Assembly (NCBI GenBank): GCA_903914415.1
Contig: CAIWOY010000192.1
Coordinates: 1-37,292 of the forward strand
Source of the DNA: an uncultured Phycisphaerales bacterium
GTDB taxonomy: Bacteria; Planctomycetota; Phycisphaerae; UBA1845; Fen-1342
Direction: 5' to 3'
Length of the DNA stretch: 37,292 nucleotides
Shown here: piece after piece, positions 23,473 to 31,792 of the stretch
Numbering within the stretch: the stretch's first letter is position 1
How the letters are laid out: the number at the start of each line of letters is the position of its first letter
The notes under the pieces: generated by a model
Database searches by the model: none
Told to the model about the DNA's origin: nothing
Seen by the model: the letters and a program-made list of their open reading frames with translations, nothing else
Translations under genes and position numbers: made by a program

Positions 23473-25125
23473 ATGAAGCTCCGACACGTGATGGTGTTTC
23501 TTTCACTCGGCTGCGTCGCGCTGTTGGCAGCTCAAATCGATCAGCTATCGCGCCCCCTTGTCGCCCTCTTGGGCACGGTCGCTGGAGCATGTGCCTCGGT
23601 CGCAGCGTCCGCATACGTCGAGAGTATCTCGCGGCGACGCGATATAGCCCGACTGGTTGACCAGGCACTCTCCCTCGGTGCTTCGCGCCCAGCGTATGAC
23701 ATCGCCACCGCGCGATTGAGCCTGGCGGAGGCCGATTCGGCGCTCGCCTTTCGGCAGTCCGCCGGCCGCTATGCTCCGCCTGCCTTGGCCCTCGTGGCCT
23801 TCGAGCGCGTTAGGAACGCGATGCGCGAGTTCGATTGGAACGGCGCGCTAACAAGCGCCAGCGGGCTTGACCTCGCGTTCATGGGGGCGGAGAGCGCCTT
23901 GCCCGCAGGAAAGCGAGGCGCGTGCGCCAGGCTGACGGGGCGTCTTTGTGACAACGTGCTTGCGTCGGCAATAGTCTCCGGGCGTACTCTCAGTGAGGTG
24001 GACTCCACTTTCCCCGGGTGCACTGCGCGCGCCCTGACATCCCAATGCGGTCCATATCTCACGTCGATTCTGCGCGGTCAGGACTGGCGGAACTTCGGCA
24101 TGATGAAACGACTCCAGACCATCGCGGACGCGGTGAGCCGGATCGCAAACGCCGAGGGAGTTCATCCCATTGAGATATTCGATCCGGTGATTGCAGCGCT
24201 CGACGCCAGGGACGAGCTGGTCCATGCGGATGCCCTAGACTCCGGTCCTTATCTTCAGCGAGACGGCTGCCTTGTGGACCTTCTCCTGCTTGGGATTCTG
24301 GGGGTTGGAAGACAGTACGGGCCACAGGTTGTATTGGAGCCGGCGCACGTCACCTGCATAACCAATGTCCTTGCGAGGCTAGGGATTCGAGTATCCGACC
24401 CAACCGATCTGACTGTTTCCGGGGCGCTGTTCCAGTATGTGTGCCACCGCCTGGGCGTACCGTCATTGAGCCTTGCGGACGCGCTCTATCAGTTATCCGA
24501 GCGGTGGATTGTCAGCTCAACGGTGCCGAGTATGCGCGTGCTTGTCTTGATCAATCGAGAGCTGCTCATGCCCGCCGAGCCAAAGCGGTTGTTCGAGGCT
24601 CTGGTGGAGCAGCAGCCTTTCCGGTCGCTTGCGAGGGATCGCTACGATGTGGCATCGCTGGCCGTGTTGAGCACCGTTATCAGCCGACGCCTCGTTCACT
24701 TGTATGCGGATGATTGTCGCCGGATCATTGCGGAACTTCTCGACTGCCGGCGCGATGCAGCCTATTTCCCGGGCGTGCAACTGGCAAATGCTCTCCTCCA
24801 GATCATGGGCGACGCCGAGCAAGTCGGGCGCAAGGGCTTGCGGGACCTCGCCGAGTCGAGCCACGTGTATTCGGTCAAGATGCGCGCGACAAGGAATCTG
24901 ATGATCTTGTCTGCCCGGGACGAGGACGGTCTTGCATACCAGCAGTACAGCCGTCTGCTGTCGGAGATTCTGAGCCACAAAGGTATTGCGCGCGGCGAGG
25001 AGGAGATGGACGCGGTCGCGAGAGAGCCGCTCCAGGCGTGCGACTGGTACTATATCAACGTACCGTTTGCGCAACCATTCATCCCGCGGTGGAATGGACT
25101 CGGCGACCCGCTGCCGATATGGTAA
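23473..25125 (+). CDS. Membrane-anchored protein of unknown function within the R-M island, 550 aa
   Basis: No family is recognised. The N-terminus has two hydrophobic segments (VMVFLSLGCVALLAAQI at residues 6-22 and PLVALLGTVAGACASVAASA at about 28-47). A basic stretch (ESISRRRDIARLV) then places about 500 residues on the cytoplasmic side. The large domain is helical and Leu/Ala-rich, with repeated helix pairs suggestive of a HEAT/TPR-like solenoid, but no exact repeat and no nuclease, ATPase or protease motif. The C-terminal YYINVPFAQPFIPRWNGLGD is distinctive. ATG 23473 has AAGGGTGA about ten bases upstream. GC content looks slightly lower than in hsdR. It is bracketed by hsdR tail copies A and B, which suggests insertion. 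A phage-sensing or accessory defence role is only a contextual guess. Confidence 0.85.
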   Translation: MKLRHVMVFLSLGCVALLAAQIDQLSRPLVALLGTVAGACASVAASAYVESISRRRDIARLVDQALSLGASRPAYDIATARLSLAEADSALAFRQSAGRYAPPALALVAFERVRNAMREFDWNGALTSASGLDLAFMGAESALPAGKRGACARLTGRLCDNVLASAIVSGRTLSEVDSTFPGCTARALTSQCGPYLTSILRGQDWRNFGMMKRLQTIADAVSRIANAEGVHPIEIFDPVIAALDARDELVHADALDSGPYLQRDGCLVDLLLLGILGVGRQYGPQVVLEPAHVTCITNVLARLGIRVSDPTDLTVSGALFQYVCHRLGVPSLSLADALYQLSERWIVSSTVPSMRVLVLINRELLMPAEPKRLFEALVEQQPFRSLARDRYDVASLAVLSTVISRRLVHLYADDCRRIIAELLDCRRDAAYFPGVQLANALLQIMGDAEQVGRKGLRDLAESSHVYSVKMRATRNLMILSARDEDGLAYQQYSRLLSEILSHKGIARGEEEMDAVAREPLQACDWYYINVPFAQPFIPRWNGLGDPLPIW

Positions 25126-25133
25126 GGACAACG

Positions 25134-25292
25134 ATGGCACTGGCCCCTTCCGCTGGCGAGCATGCATTTACCGTGGACGACTTTGAGTACACGCCCTTCA
25201 ACGAGGAGGGCGGGATCGGCAAGGTCTATCAGGTCTTCGGCAACGAGTTCAACAAGCTACTGGATGAGTTAAACGAGGTGCTGGCGGCATGA
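25134..25292 (+). CDS. HsdR-tail mini-protein, 52 aa (copy B)
   Basis: ATG 25134 has AGGA five bases upstream and lies eight bases after the stop of the membrane gene. Thirteen unique residues (MALAPSAGEHAFT) are followed by 39 residues identical to the HsdR C-terminus. All seven base differences from hsdR in this stretch are synonymous, which suggests that the copy is translated and under selection, or was recently converted. The stop overlaps the start of the AlbA_2 gene (ATGA at 25289). It may serve as a coupling leader for that gene, or as a free peptide that mimics the HsdR surface contacting HsdM/HsdS. Confidence 0.6.
   Translation: MALAPSAGEHAFTVDDFEYTPFNEEGGIGKVYQVFGNEFNKLLDELNEVLAA
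25173..25292 (+). repeat. hsdR tail repeat, copy B
   Basis: 120 bases equal to the hsdR 3' end except for seven silent third-position changes (for example ttc/ttt, cca/ccc, ggc/ggg, ttg/tta, aat/aac). It is placed between the membrane-protein gene and the AlbA_2 gene. Confidence 0.9.
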
Positions 25293-27154
25293 GCCTCCCG
25301 ACCTTTGACGAGTTGTGGCAAAAACTCTGTTCCGGCGACGAGTCGGTGGAGATCGAGGCCAAGCGCGCGGACGAGGTCGGCAAGAGTGTCTTGAGCACGG
25401 TTTCGGCGTTCGCAAACGAGCCCGACCGCGGCGGCGGTTATCTGTTGCTAGGCGCGGCGCGGCAGGAAAACTCGTTGTTTCCCGAGTACGAGATCGTCGG
25501 CGTCCGGGACCCCGATAAGGTCCAGGCTGATTTGGCCACGCAGTGCCGCGAGGTGTTCAGCGTTCCGATCCGGCCGGACATCCAAGTCGAGCAGCACAAC
25601 CACAGAAACGTCATCGTCGTGCACATTCCCGAGGCCGCCGACCACGACAAGCCCGTTTTCATCAAGAGCAGAGGGTTGCCGAGGGGCGCATTCCGCCGCG
25701 TGGGCTCGACGGATCAGGTCTGCACGGACGACGACATCGCCATGTTCTATCAGGCGCGTGGCCAGCGCTCTCACGATGAGACCGCGTTGCCCGACACGTC
25801 GCTCGACGACGTTGACGCGCGCGCGCTGCAGGAATACCGTCGGCTTCGCGTCGAGACGGGCACGGAGAGCGAACTGGTTGGCTACTCCGACGAGGATCTG
25901 CTGTACGCGCTCGGTGCCACTGCGCAAGTTGACGGCCGTGTCTGCTTGACCGTCGCGGGCCTCGTCGTGCTCGGCAAGGCAATGGCTCTGCGCCGGCACC
26001 TGCCCATGACGCGCGTCGACTACATCCGGGTGGAGGGACGCGAATGGGTGCCCGATCCGGATAAGCGTTACCAGTCGATCGAGAAGCTCGGTCCGCTCAT
26101 CCTGACGATCCCCACGCTGATCGGCCAAGTCCTGGAGGACATCCCGAAGGCGTTCACGCTGGCCGAAGACGGCGTTCGCCGGCGCGACGTGCCCCTGATC
26201 CCGCGCAAGGTCATCCGCGAGGCGCTGGTCAACTCCGTGATGCACCGCAGCTATCAGCGGCACCAGCCGGTCCAGATCATCCGCTACGCCAACCGCATCG
26301 AGATTAAGAACCCCGGCTACTCGCTCGTGCCGGATGATCGCCTCGGCGATCCCGGCTCGAAGACCCGCAACCCGAAGATCGCCGCCATCCTGCACGACGT
26401 TGGTTTTGCCGAGACGAAGGGCACCGGCATCCGTGCCATGCGCGAAGCGATGGAGCAGGCCAACCTGTCCCATCCGCTGTTCGAGTCGGACCGAGAGCGG
26501 GATGAGTTCACCGTCCGTTTGCTAGTCGTCCACCTGCTCAGCCCCGCCGACTGGCAGTGGCTCTCTCAATTCAAGGACTGCAACCTCGACAATGACGATG
26601 CCCGCTCCTTGATCGTTATTCGCGAATTGGGGGCCATCGACAACGCCGCCTACCGCTCGATTAACCACGTGGACACCCTCACGGCCAGCGGCCGCCTCCG
26701 CCGACTGCGAGATGCCGGGTTGCTGGAGCAGCGCGGCAAGGGTGCCGCCACGTACTACCGGCCCGGCGGCCGGCTCCTGGCCGCCCTCGGCACCCCAACG
26801 CCGCCCGAACCCTTGCGCACGGACACAACGGCGCTGCGCTCGGAGTCCGCGCCCTTGCGCTCGGAGTTCGACGGCTTGCGCTCGGAGTTACCGGACCCAG
26901 TCCGCTCTCAGTTGGCGAATCTGGGCCGTCGAGCGACGCCCGAGGAACTCGACGCCGTTCTGATCGCGCTTGCGTGCTGGAAGCCGCTTAGCCTCGAAGA
27001 GCTGTCCGCATTGACCGGCCGAGCAACAACGCACCTCCGGATGCGAAACATCAAGCGGCTCCTGACGGCGGGTCGGCTGCGCTATCTCTATCCGGAGGAG
27101 CCGAATCACCCGGATCAGAAGTACGTCGCGGCAGACCAAGGGGGTGCTGCGTGA
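25289..27154 (+). CDS. AlbA_2 (Schlafen-like) and HATPase-type putative DNA-binding protein
   Basis: A 621-aa protein of a type often seen inside type I R-M loci. The N-terminal 150 residues are an AlbA_2/divergent-AAA-4-type domain (ESVEIEAKRADEVGKSVLS, SAFANEPDRGGGYLLLGA). A GHKL ATPase-like C-terminal module of the HATPase_c_4 kind spans about residues 300-400 (VIREALVNSVMHRSYQRHQP, NRIEIKNPGYSL, ETKGTGIRAM). A winged helix and then a heptad-like linker follow (ALRSESAPLRSEFDGLRSEL), with a second HTH-like domain at the C-terminus (LSLEELSALTGRATTHLRMR). It starts at ATG 25289, overlapping the 52-aa mini-protein. The stop overlaps the next mini-ORF (GTGA). A regulatory or accessory role in the R-M system is inferred from position. 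Confidence 0.88.
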   Translation: MSLPTFDELWQKLCSGDESVEIEAKRADEVGKSVLSTVSAFANEPDRGGGYLLLGAARQENSLFPEYEIVGVRDPDKVQADLATQCREVFSVPIRPDIQVEQHNHRNVIVVHIPEAADHDKPVFIKSRGLPRGAFRRVGSTDQVCTDDDIAMFYQARGQRSHDETALPDTSLDDVDARALQEYRRLRVETGTESELVGYSDEDLLYALGATAQVDGRVCLTVAGLVVLGKAMALRRHLPMTRVDYIRVEGREWVPDPDKRYQSIEKLGPLILTIPTLIGQVLEDIPKAFTLAEDGVRRRDVPLIPRKVIREALVNSVMHRSYQRHQPVQIIRYANRIEIKNPGYSLVPDDRLGDPGSKTRNPKIAAILHDVGFAETKGTGIRAMREAMEQANLSHPLFESDRERDEFTVRLLVVHLLSPADWQWLSQFKDCNLDNDDARSLIVIRELGAIDNAAYRSINHVDTLTASGRLRRLRDAGLLEQRGKGAATYYRPGGRLLAALGTPTPPEPLRTDTTALRSESAPLRSEFDGLRSELPDPVRSQLANLGRRATPEELDAVLIALACWKPLSLEELSALTGRATTHLRMRNIKRLLTAGRLRYLYPEEPNHPDQKYVAADQGGAA

Positions 27155-27303
27155 GCGAAGCGTGCTCCGAACGGCTGCCCGCCGGGACCGCACGATCGGC
27201 CGAGCACCGAAACGAGGAGGGCGACATCGGCAAGGTCTATCGAGTCTTCGGCGACGAGTTCAACACGCTGCTGGATGAGTTGAATGAAGCCCTCGCAGCC
27301 TGA
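27151..27303 (+). CDS. HsdR-tail mini-protein, 50 aa (copy C, diverged)
   Basis: GTG 27151 overlaps the stop of the AlbA_2 gene (GTGA). Twenty unique residues are followed by NEEGDIGKVYRVFGDEFNTL and LDELNEALAA, a diverged copy of the HsdR C-terminus with seven residue changes. The end overlaps the start of hsdS (ATG 27284) in another frame, so it is embedded in a chain of overlaps. Its retained open frame despite about 13% base divergence supports translation. It is either a coupling leader for hsdS or a small HsdR-like peptide. Confidence 0.55.
   Translation: MSEACSERLPAGTARSAEHRNEEGDIGKVYRVFGDEFNTLLDELNEALAA
27211..27303 (+). repeat. hsdR tail repeat, copy C (partial, diverged)
   Basis: 93 bases aligning without gaps to 23332-23424 with 12 differences, several of them changing the residue. 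It is the oldest or least constrained of the three copies and lies immediately before hsdS. Confidence 0.8.
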
Positions 27304-28915
27304 GCAAAAGCACGGCGGCTCGAAACTGCCCGCCGGGTGGGTGGAGTGCTGCCTTGGCGACATACTCCGAGTCATCCGAGGCGTCACGTACAAGAAGGAA
27401 AACGCTGCCGCACAAGAAAAGGACGGGTTCGTCCCCATTCTTCGTGCAACGAACATCAACGACGGTCTCACCTTCGCCGACTTGGTGTACGTTCCGCCAA
27501 CCTGCGTGAGCCAGGACCAGATGCTGCAAGCAGGTGATGTCGTCATTGCGGCTTCGAGCGGCAGCAAGAGCGTCGTCGGCAAAGCCGCCTTGTTCAAAGG
27601 CGAGTGGCGCGGCAGCTTCGGAGCATTCTGCTACGGTCTTCGTCCCGCCCCTGAAATGGACGCCGGCTACATTGCAGACTTCCTGCGGACCGCGCAGTAT
27701 CGCAATTACGTCTCGACCGTCGCTGCCGGCGTCAATATCAACAACCTGCGTCGAGAACACATAGAGCGCTTCACGTTTCCGCTTGCTCCCCGACCCGAGC
27801 AGTCACGCATCGTCAGCGAGATCGAGAAGCACTTTTCCCGGCTCGACGCCGGCGTGGCGGCGTTGAAGCGGGTCGGGGCGAATCTGCGGCGGTACAAGGC
27901 GTCGGTCCTGAAGGCGGCCTGCGAGGGACGCCTCACCGCCGCCTGGCGCGCCGCCCATCCGAACGTGGAACCGGCGTCCGAGCTGCTCAAACGCATCCTC
28001 CGCGACCGCCGCCGCCGCTGGGAGGAATCCGAACTCGCCAAGCTGCGCGCCAGGGGCAAGCCACCCAAGGACGACCGGTGGAAGGAGCGGTACGAGGAGC
28101 CCCGACTTCCACGACCGGATGCCCTGCCGGAATTGCCAACCGGTTGGGCTTACTCTCCTCTCGACCCGCTTGTGGCCGCCACGAACAACGCGATCAAGAG
28201 AGGGCCATTCGGAAGCGCGATTAAGAAGGAGCTGTTTGTCTCGGTGGGCTTCAAAGTGTATGAGCAGAAGCACGCCATATACGGTGATTTCACTCTTGGC
28301 GAGTACTACATCGATCAGCACAAGTTCGATGAGCTGCGAGCATTTGAGGTAAGGCCCGGCGATCTCATCATAAGCTGCTCGGGGACGGTCGGCAGGACAG
28401 CAATTGTCCCCTTGGGTGCACAACCGGGCATTATCAATCAGGCACTCCTCAAGCTGACATTCGACGCGGATGTCATTCTGGCACGTTACTTTGAGATCGT
28501 GTTCGCAGCCATGCTTGATACTCTTCTCCGTCAGAATGTACGCGGGTCGGCGATGGCCAATATCACCGGAGTCAAGGAACTGAAACAGATTGCATGGCCG
28601 CTTCCGCCGCTGGATGAACAGCGCGAGATCATCAAAGAGGTTGACCGCTTGTTCTCGCTGGGGGACGAGGTTGCAAACGACCTTGGCCGAGTTCGTCGGC
28701 GCGCTACTCATCTCCGTCAGTCGATCCTGCGTAACGCCTTCGAGGGCAAGCTGGTCGAGCAAGACCCGCACGACGAGCCGGCGTCGGTACTCCTGGAGCG
28801 CATCCGAGCCTTGCGAACACCCGATGCCATGCAACAAGTTCATGCCTCGCACCAGGCAGCGCGGCACAAGGACCCACTCCGGCCGTCACGGACGCCGAGG
28901 AGTACTAGAAGATGA
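27284..28915 (+). CDS. hsdS: Type I restriction-modification specificity subunit
   Basis: The DNA-recognition subunit, which directs both methylation and cleavage. ATG 27284 lies within the tail copy C; length is 543 aa. It has the usual two target-recognition domains. TRD1 starts at LPAGWVECCLGDI and ends near NINNLRREHIERFTFPLAP. A central conserved helix follows (RPEQSRIVSEIEKHFSRLDA, VLKAACEGRLTAAWR). TRD2 starts at LPTGWAYSPLDPLV and ends near MANITGVKELKQIAWPLPPL, with the second conserved helix (DEQREIIKEVDRLFSLGDEV, LRQSILRNAFEGKLV). The half around TRD2 looks less GC-rich than TRD1, consistent with TRD exchange. The stop overlaps the next gene (ATGA at 28912). The target sequence cannot be read from this. 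Confidence 0.95.
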   Translation: MKPSQPEQKHGGSKLPAGWVECCLGDILRVIRGVTYKKENAAAQEKDGFVPILRATNINDGLTFADLVYVPPTCVSQDQMLQAGDVVIAASSGSKSVVGKAALFKGEWRGSFGAFCYGLRPAPEMDAGYIADFLRTAQYRNYVSTVAAGVNINNLRREHIERFTFPLAPRPEQSRIVSEIEKHFSRLDAGVAALKRVGANLRRYKASVLKAACEGRLTAAWRAAHPNVEPASELLKRILRDRRRRWEESELAKLRARGKPPKDDRWKERYEEPRLPRPDALPELPTGWAYSPLDPLVAATNNAIKRGPFGSAIKKELFVSVGFKVYEQKHAIYGDFTLGEYYIDQHKFDELRAFEVRPGDLIISCSGTVGRTAIVPLGAQPGIINQALLKLTFDADVILARYFEIVFAAMLDTLLRQNVRGSAMANITGVKELKQIAWPLPPLDEQREIIKEVDRLFSLGDEVANDLGRVRRRATHLRQSILRNAFEGKLVEQDPHDEPASVLLERIRALRTPDAMQQVHASHQAARHKDPLRPSRTPRSTRR

Positions 28916-29805
28916 ACATCTTTGTGAGTACGTATAACGCTGACGCGAACTTCGATACGACTATTAGGGAGGGTGTATTCGGCGCACCGACCCGTGACGG
29001 CAAGATGAAAAACAAATTCATGAAGCTAGAACCCGGGGACATCATTGCGATCCGACGCCGGGGTGCGGGGCCGCTCCGCTTCTTCGATCATTGTCGAGTC
29101 ATGGACGATCCCTATGATGAGAAGGACGCGCGGATACCACGGCTCCTGTGGCCCGATGAAATCGCACAGGGACAGTGTCTGTATCCCTTTCGAGCCAAGG
29201 TGGATTTCCAGGGTGTGCCACGCTTGCCCGGGCTCTACACCTCCGACTGGGAGGACTGGCTATCACTGAAGTGGACGACCGAGAGTGGTCACCCATACAA
29301 ACAGGGCAATCTCCGAGCCCTGTTTACCGGCAATTTCGTACCGCCACTGCATCTCGGTGACCGCCGCACGCTTCGAAAGTTGTTGCGTTTTCTTGAAACG
29401 CCCCGCCCGCTAAAGCCCGACCGTCGAGACCGGACGGGGTACGTCGGGGAGCAGTGTGTGTACGGGGAGCTTCAGCGCGAGTTTGTGCCGCCGGAGTTCG
29501 CTGTCATTTGGACTGCGAAGAACAATCGCTACGCCCCCTGGGACATAGAGGTGACGCGGAACAACGCACGTCATGTCATCGTGGAAGTCAAAAGTACCAC
29601 CCGTAGGGATGCCGTATCGATCGGGTTCATGTCTCAAGATGAGAAGTTGCTGCTGGAAGACCCGAAAACACTGTATCGACTGTACCATGTCACGCTAGAC
29701 GCTGCATTGAGCCCCAAAACGGCGCGAATCCGCCCGTTAAGTATAGCGGACCTGACATTTACGCCGGTGAAATATCGCGTCGACGTGCGCGGACAGAGAC
29801 AATGA
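28912..29805 (+). CDS. EVE/PUA-like domain fused to DUF3883-like PD-(D/E)xK nuclease
   Basis: A 297-aa protein between hsdS and hsdM. Residues 1-140 resemble an EVE/PUA-type fold that reads modified bases (MNIFVSTYNADANFDTTIRE, KNKFMKLEPGDIIAIRRRG, RFFDHCRVMDDPYDEKDAR). The C-terminal half fits DUF3883 (NOV C-terminal): GYVGEQCVYGELQREF, then DIEV with Asp211 and HVIVEVKSTT with Glu225 and Lys227, and a final SQDEKLLLEDPKTLYRLYHV. Asp...ExK is the nuclease core pattern. The combination suggests a modification-dependent nuclease, complementary to the host R-M enzyme. It is coupled by ATGA at both ends (28912 and 29802). Domain assignment is by eye: the C-terminal half is more certain than the N-terminal half. 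Confidence 0.82.
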   Translation: MNIFVSTYNADANFDTTIREGVFGAPTRDGKMKNKFMKLEPGDIIAIRRRGAGPLRFFDHCRVMDDPYDEKDARIPRLLWPDEIAQGQCLYPFRAKVDFQGVPRLPGLYTSDWEDWLSLKWTTESGHPYKQGNLRALFTGNFVPPLHLGDRRTLRKLLRFLETPRPLKPDRRDRTGYVGEQCVYGELQREFVPPEFAVIWTAKNNRYAPWDIEVTRNNARHVIVEVKSTTRRDAVSIGFMSQDEKLLLEDPKTLYRLYHVTLDAALSPKTARIRPLSIADLTFTPVKYRVDVRGQRQ

Positions 29806-31301
29806 ACCACGCCCAGCAAATCGTCCAGAAGCTCTGGAACTACTGCAACGTCCTCCGCGACGACGGGCTCAGCTACGGCGATTACGTCGAGCAGCTCACG
29901 TTCCTGCTGTTCCTGAAGATGGCGGACGAGCGGACCCAGCCGCCCTTCAACAAGCCGAGCAGCATCCCGGACCGGTTTTCGTGGCAGCAGCTCCTCAAGA
30001 AGGACGGCGACGCGCTGGAGGTCCAGTACCGCCGGACGCTCGAAGGCCTCGGCAAAGAGCCCGGTATGCTGGGCATCATCTTCCGCAAGGCGCAGAACAA
30101 GATTCAGGACCCCGCCAACTTGCGCCGCCTGATCGTGGACCTCATCGACCGCGAAAGCTGGCTGACGCTCGACGCCGACGTGAAGGGTGACGCCTACGAG
30201 GGGCTGCTTCAGAAGAACGCCGAGGACGTGAAGGGCGGTGCCGGGCAGTATTTCACGCCGCGCCCGCTGATCCAGGCCATCGTGGACTGTGTGCGCCCCG
30301 GCCCGGCCGAGACGATCTGCGACCCGGCCTGTGGTACGGGCGGGTTCCTGCTGGCCGCGTACGACTTTATTTCGCGCAGCCACAAGCTGAACCCCGATCA
30401 AAAGCGCCACCTGAAGCACAAGGCGCTGCGCGGCTGGGAGATCGTGGACGCCACCGCCCGGCTGTGCGTCATGAACCTGTATCTCCACGGCATCGACCCC
30501 GACGACAGCCCGATCCGCGTGACGGATTCGCTGCGGAGCGACGGCGGCGAGCGCTTCTCGATGGTCCTGACCAATCCGCCGTTCGGGAAGAAAAGCAGCG
30601 TGGCGGTGATAAACGAGGAGGGCGACGCCGAAACGCAGGAGCAGGTCATCGTCCGCGACGACTTCTGGGCGTCCACCAAGAACAAGCAGCTTAACTTCCT
30701 GCAACACGTCAAGACGCAGCTTCAGATCAACGGGCGCGCCGCCATCGTCGTCCCCGACAACGTCCTTTTCGAGGGTGGCGCGGGCGAGACGATCCGCCGG
30801 AAGCTGCTGCATGAATGCGAGGTCCACACCCTGCTGCGCCTGCCCACCGGCATCTTCTATGCCCAGGGTGTCAAGGCGAACGTCCTGTTCTTCGACCGCA
30901 AGCCCGCCAGCGAGACGCCGTGGACCAAGCAGCTTTGGATTTACGACCTGCGGACGAACATGAACTTCACGCTCAAGACGAATCCGCTGAAGCGCGGCGA
31001 CCTCGACGAGTTCGTGGCGTGCTTCCGCCCCGACAATCGGCACGAGCGCAAATCGACGTGGAGCGAGAAGCGCAAGCCGGACGGCCGTTGGCGGGGGTTC
31101 TCCTACGACGAGCTGGTCAAACGCGACAAGGCCAACCTGGACATCTTCTGGCTCAGGGACGAGAGCCTCGAAGACTCCCAGAACCTGCCGGAGCCCGGTG
31201 TAATCGCCGCGGAGATCGTCGAAGACCTGCAAGCGGCGCTCGACCAGTTCTCCGAGATCACGGCAGACCTCGGGCAGGTGAAGACACCGACCGCCGGGTA
31301 G
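29802..31301 (+). CDS. hsdM: Type I restriction-modification methyltransferase subunit
   Basis: N6-adenine DNA methylase of the complex, 499 aa. The N-terminal HsdM helical domain (LWNYCNVLRDDGLSYGDYVE, QLTFLLFLKMADE) is followed by GQYFTPRPL (148-156), SAM-binding motif I DPACGTGGF (174-182) and catalytic motif IV NPPF (258-261). The C-terminal part has LRLPTGIFYAQGVKANVLFF and ends in a helix that contacts HsdS. ATG 29802 overlaps the stop of the EVE/nuclease gene. The last position in the locus is unusual, since hsdM normally precedes hsdS. The stop is followed by the convergent minus-strand cluster from 31394. Confidence 0.96.
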   Translation: MNHAQQIVQKLWNYCNVLRDDGLSYGDYVEQLTFLLFLKMADERTQPPFNKPSSIPDRFSWQQLLKKDGDALEVQYRRTLEGLGKEPGMLGIIFRKAQNKIQDPANLRRLIVDLIDRESWLTLDADVKGDAYEGLLQKNAEDVKGGAGQYFTPRPLIQAIVDCVRPGPAETICDPACGTGGFLLAAYDFISRSHKLNPDQKRHLKHKALRGWEIVDATARLCVMNLYLHGIDPDDSPIRVTDSLRSDGGERFSMVLTNPPFGKKSSVAVINEEGDAETQEQVIVRDDFWASTKNKQLNFLQHVKTQLQINGRAAIVVPDNVLFEGGAGETIRRKLLHECEVHTLLRLPTGIFYAQGVKANVLFFDRKPASETPWTKQLWIYDLRTNMNFTLKTNPLKRGDLDEFVACFRPDNRHERKSTWSEKRKPDGRWRGFSYDELVKRDKANLDIFWLRDESLEDSQNLPEPGVIAAEIVEDLQAALDQFSEITADLGQVKTPTAG

Positions 31302-31393
31302 CCAAGCCGAAGGTCGAGCTCCCCGGGGTTCTTTACGACCCGATCCGGCTTCCGCACGTCGGGCAGTACCGCCCGGGACGGGATAGCGGGCTG

Positions 31394-31792
31394 TCACAGA
31401 TTGGGCACTGGCGCGTGCCGACGTGCTCCCGCCATCCGTGATGAACGCTTCTTGCCGTTCATGCGTTTCCAGCCTGGCCCATCAGGCGCGAAGTGTCGCG
31501 CCTCCCAGTGCAGCGCTTGCTCGCGCGAGGGTGCCGCGTGCAGCGTGCGCCCCAGCGGCCGGCCGAGCAGGGCCTGTAGCAGGCGCCGCAGCCAGCTTGC
31601 CGGCCGCGCTTCGCGGACGCACCAGCACTGGCGGTGCATGGTGAATTCGACATAGCTCACGCGCTGCACGATGCAGCGCCCGAGCTGGGGCAGGCCGAGC
31701 GCGTCGTTCCAGAGCCCGCGGATGCAGCCGTCGGGCGTGATTTCGAGCATGATCTCTGGCGCGTTTTCCCGTTGTGCGACTCGTCGTTTCAT
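31394..31792 (-). CDS. Conserved-looking small protein, 132 aa
   Basis: ATG 31792 overlaps the stop of the DUF2997 gene (ATGA), so it is translationally coupled. The N-terminal part reads IMLEITPDGCIRGLWNDALG and SYVEFTMHRQCWCVREA, a small beta-rich domain. It continues with an Arg/Leu-rich helix (SWLRRLLQALLGRPLGRTLH) and an aromatic segment (ALHWEARHFAPDGPGW). No family name is recognised. Coupling to DUF2997 and DUF1257 genes suggests a role in the same complex. Confidence 0.65.
   Translation of the reverse strand: MKRRVAQRENAPEIMLEITPDGCIRGLWNDALGLPQLGRCIVQRVSYVEFTMHRQCWCVREARPASWLRRLLQALLGRPLGRTLHAAPSREQALHWEARHFAPDGPGWKRMNGKKRSSRMAGARRHAPVPNL

Noticed and set aside
29634-31397. Minus-strand frame of 587 codons
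   Set aside because: Antisense shadow of hsdM, caused by high GC at third positions; no motif or ribosome-binding site.
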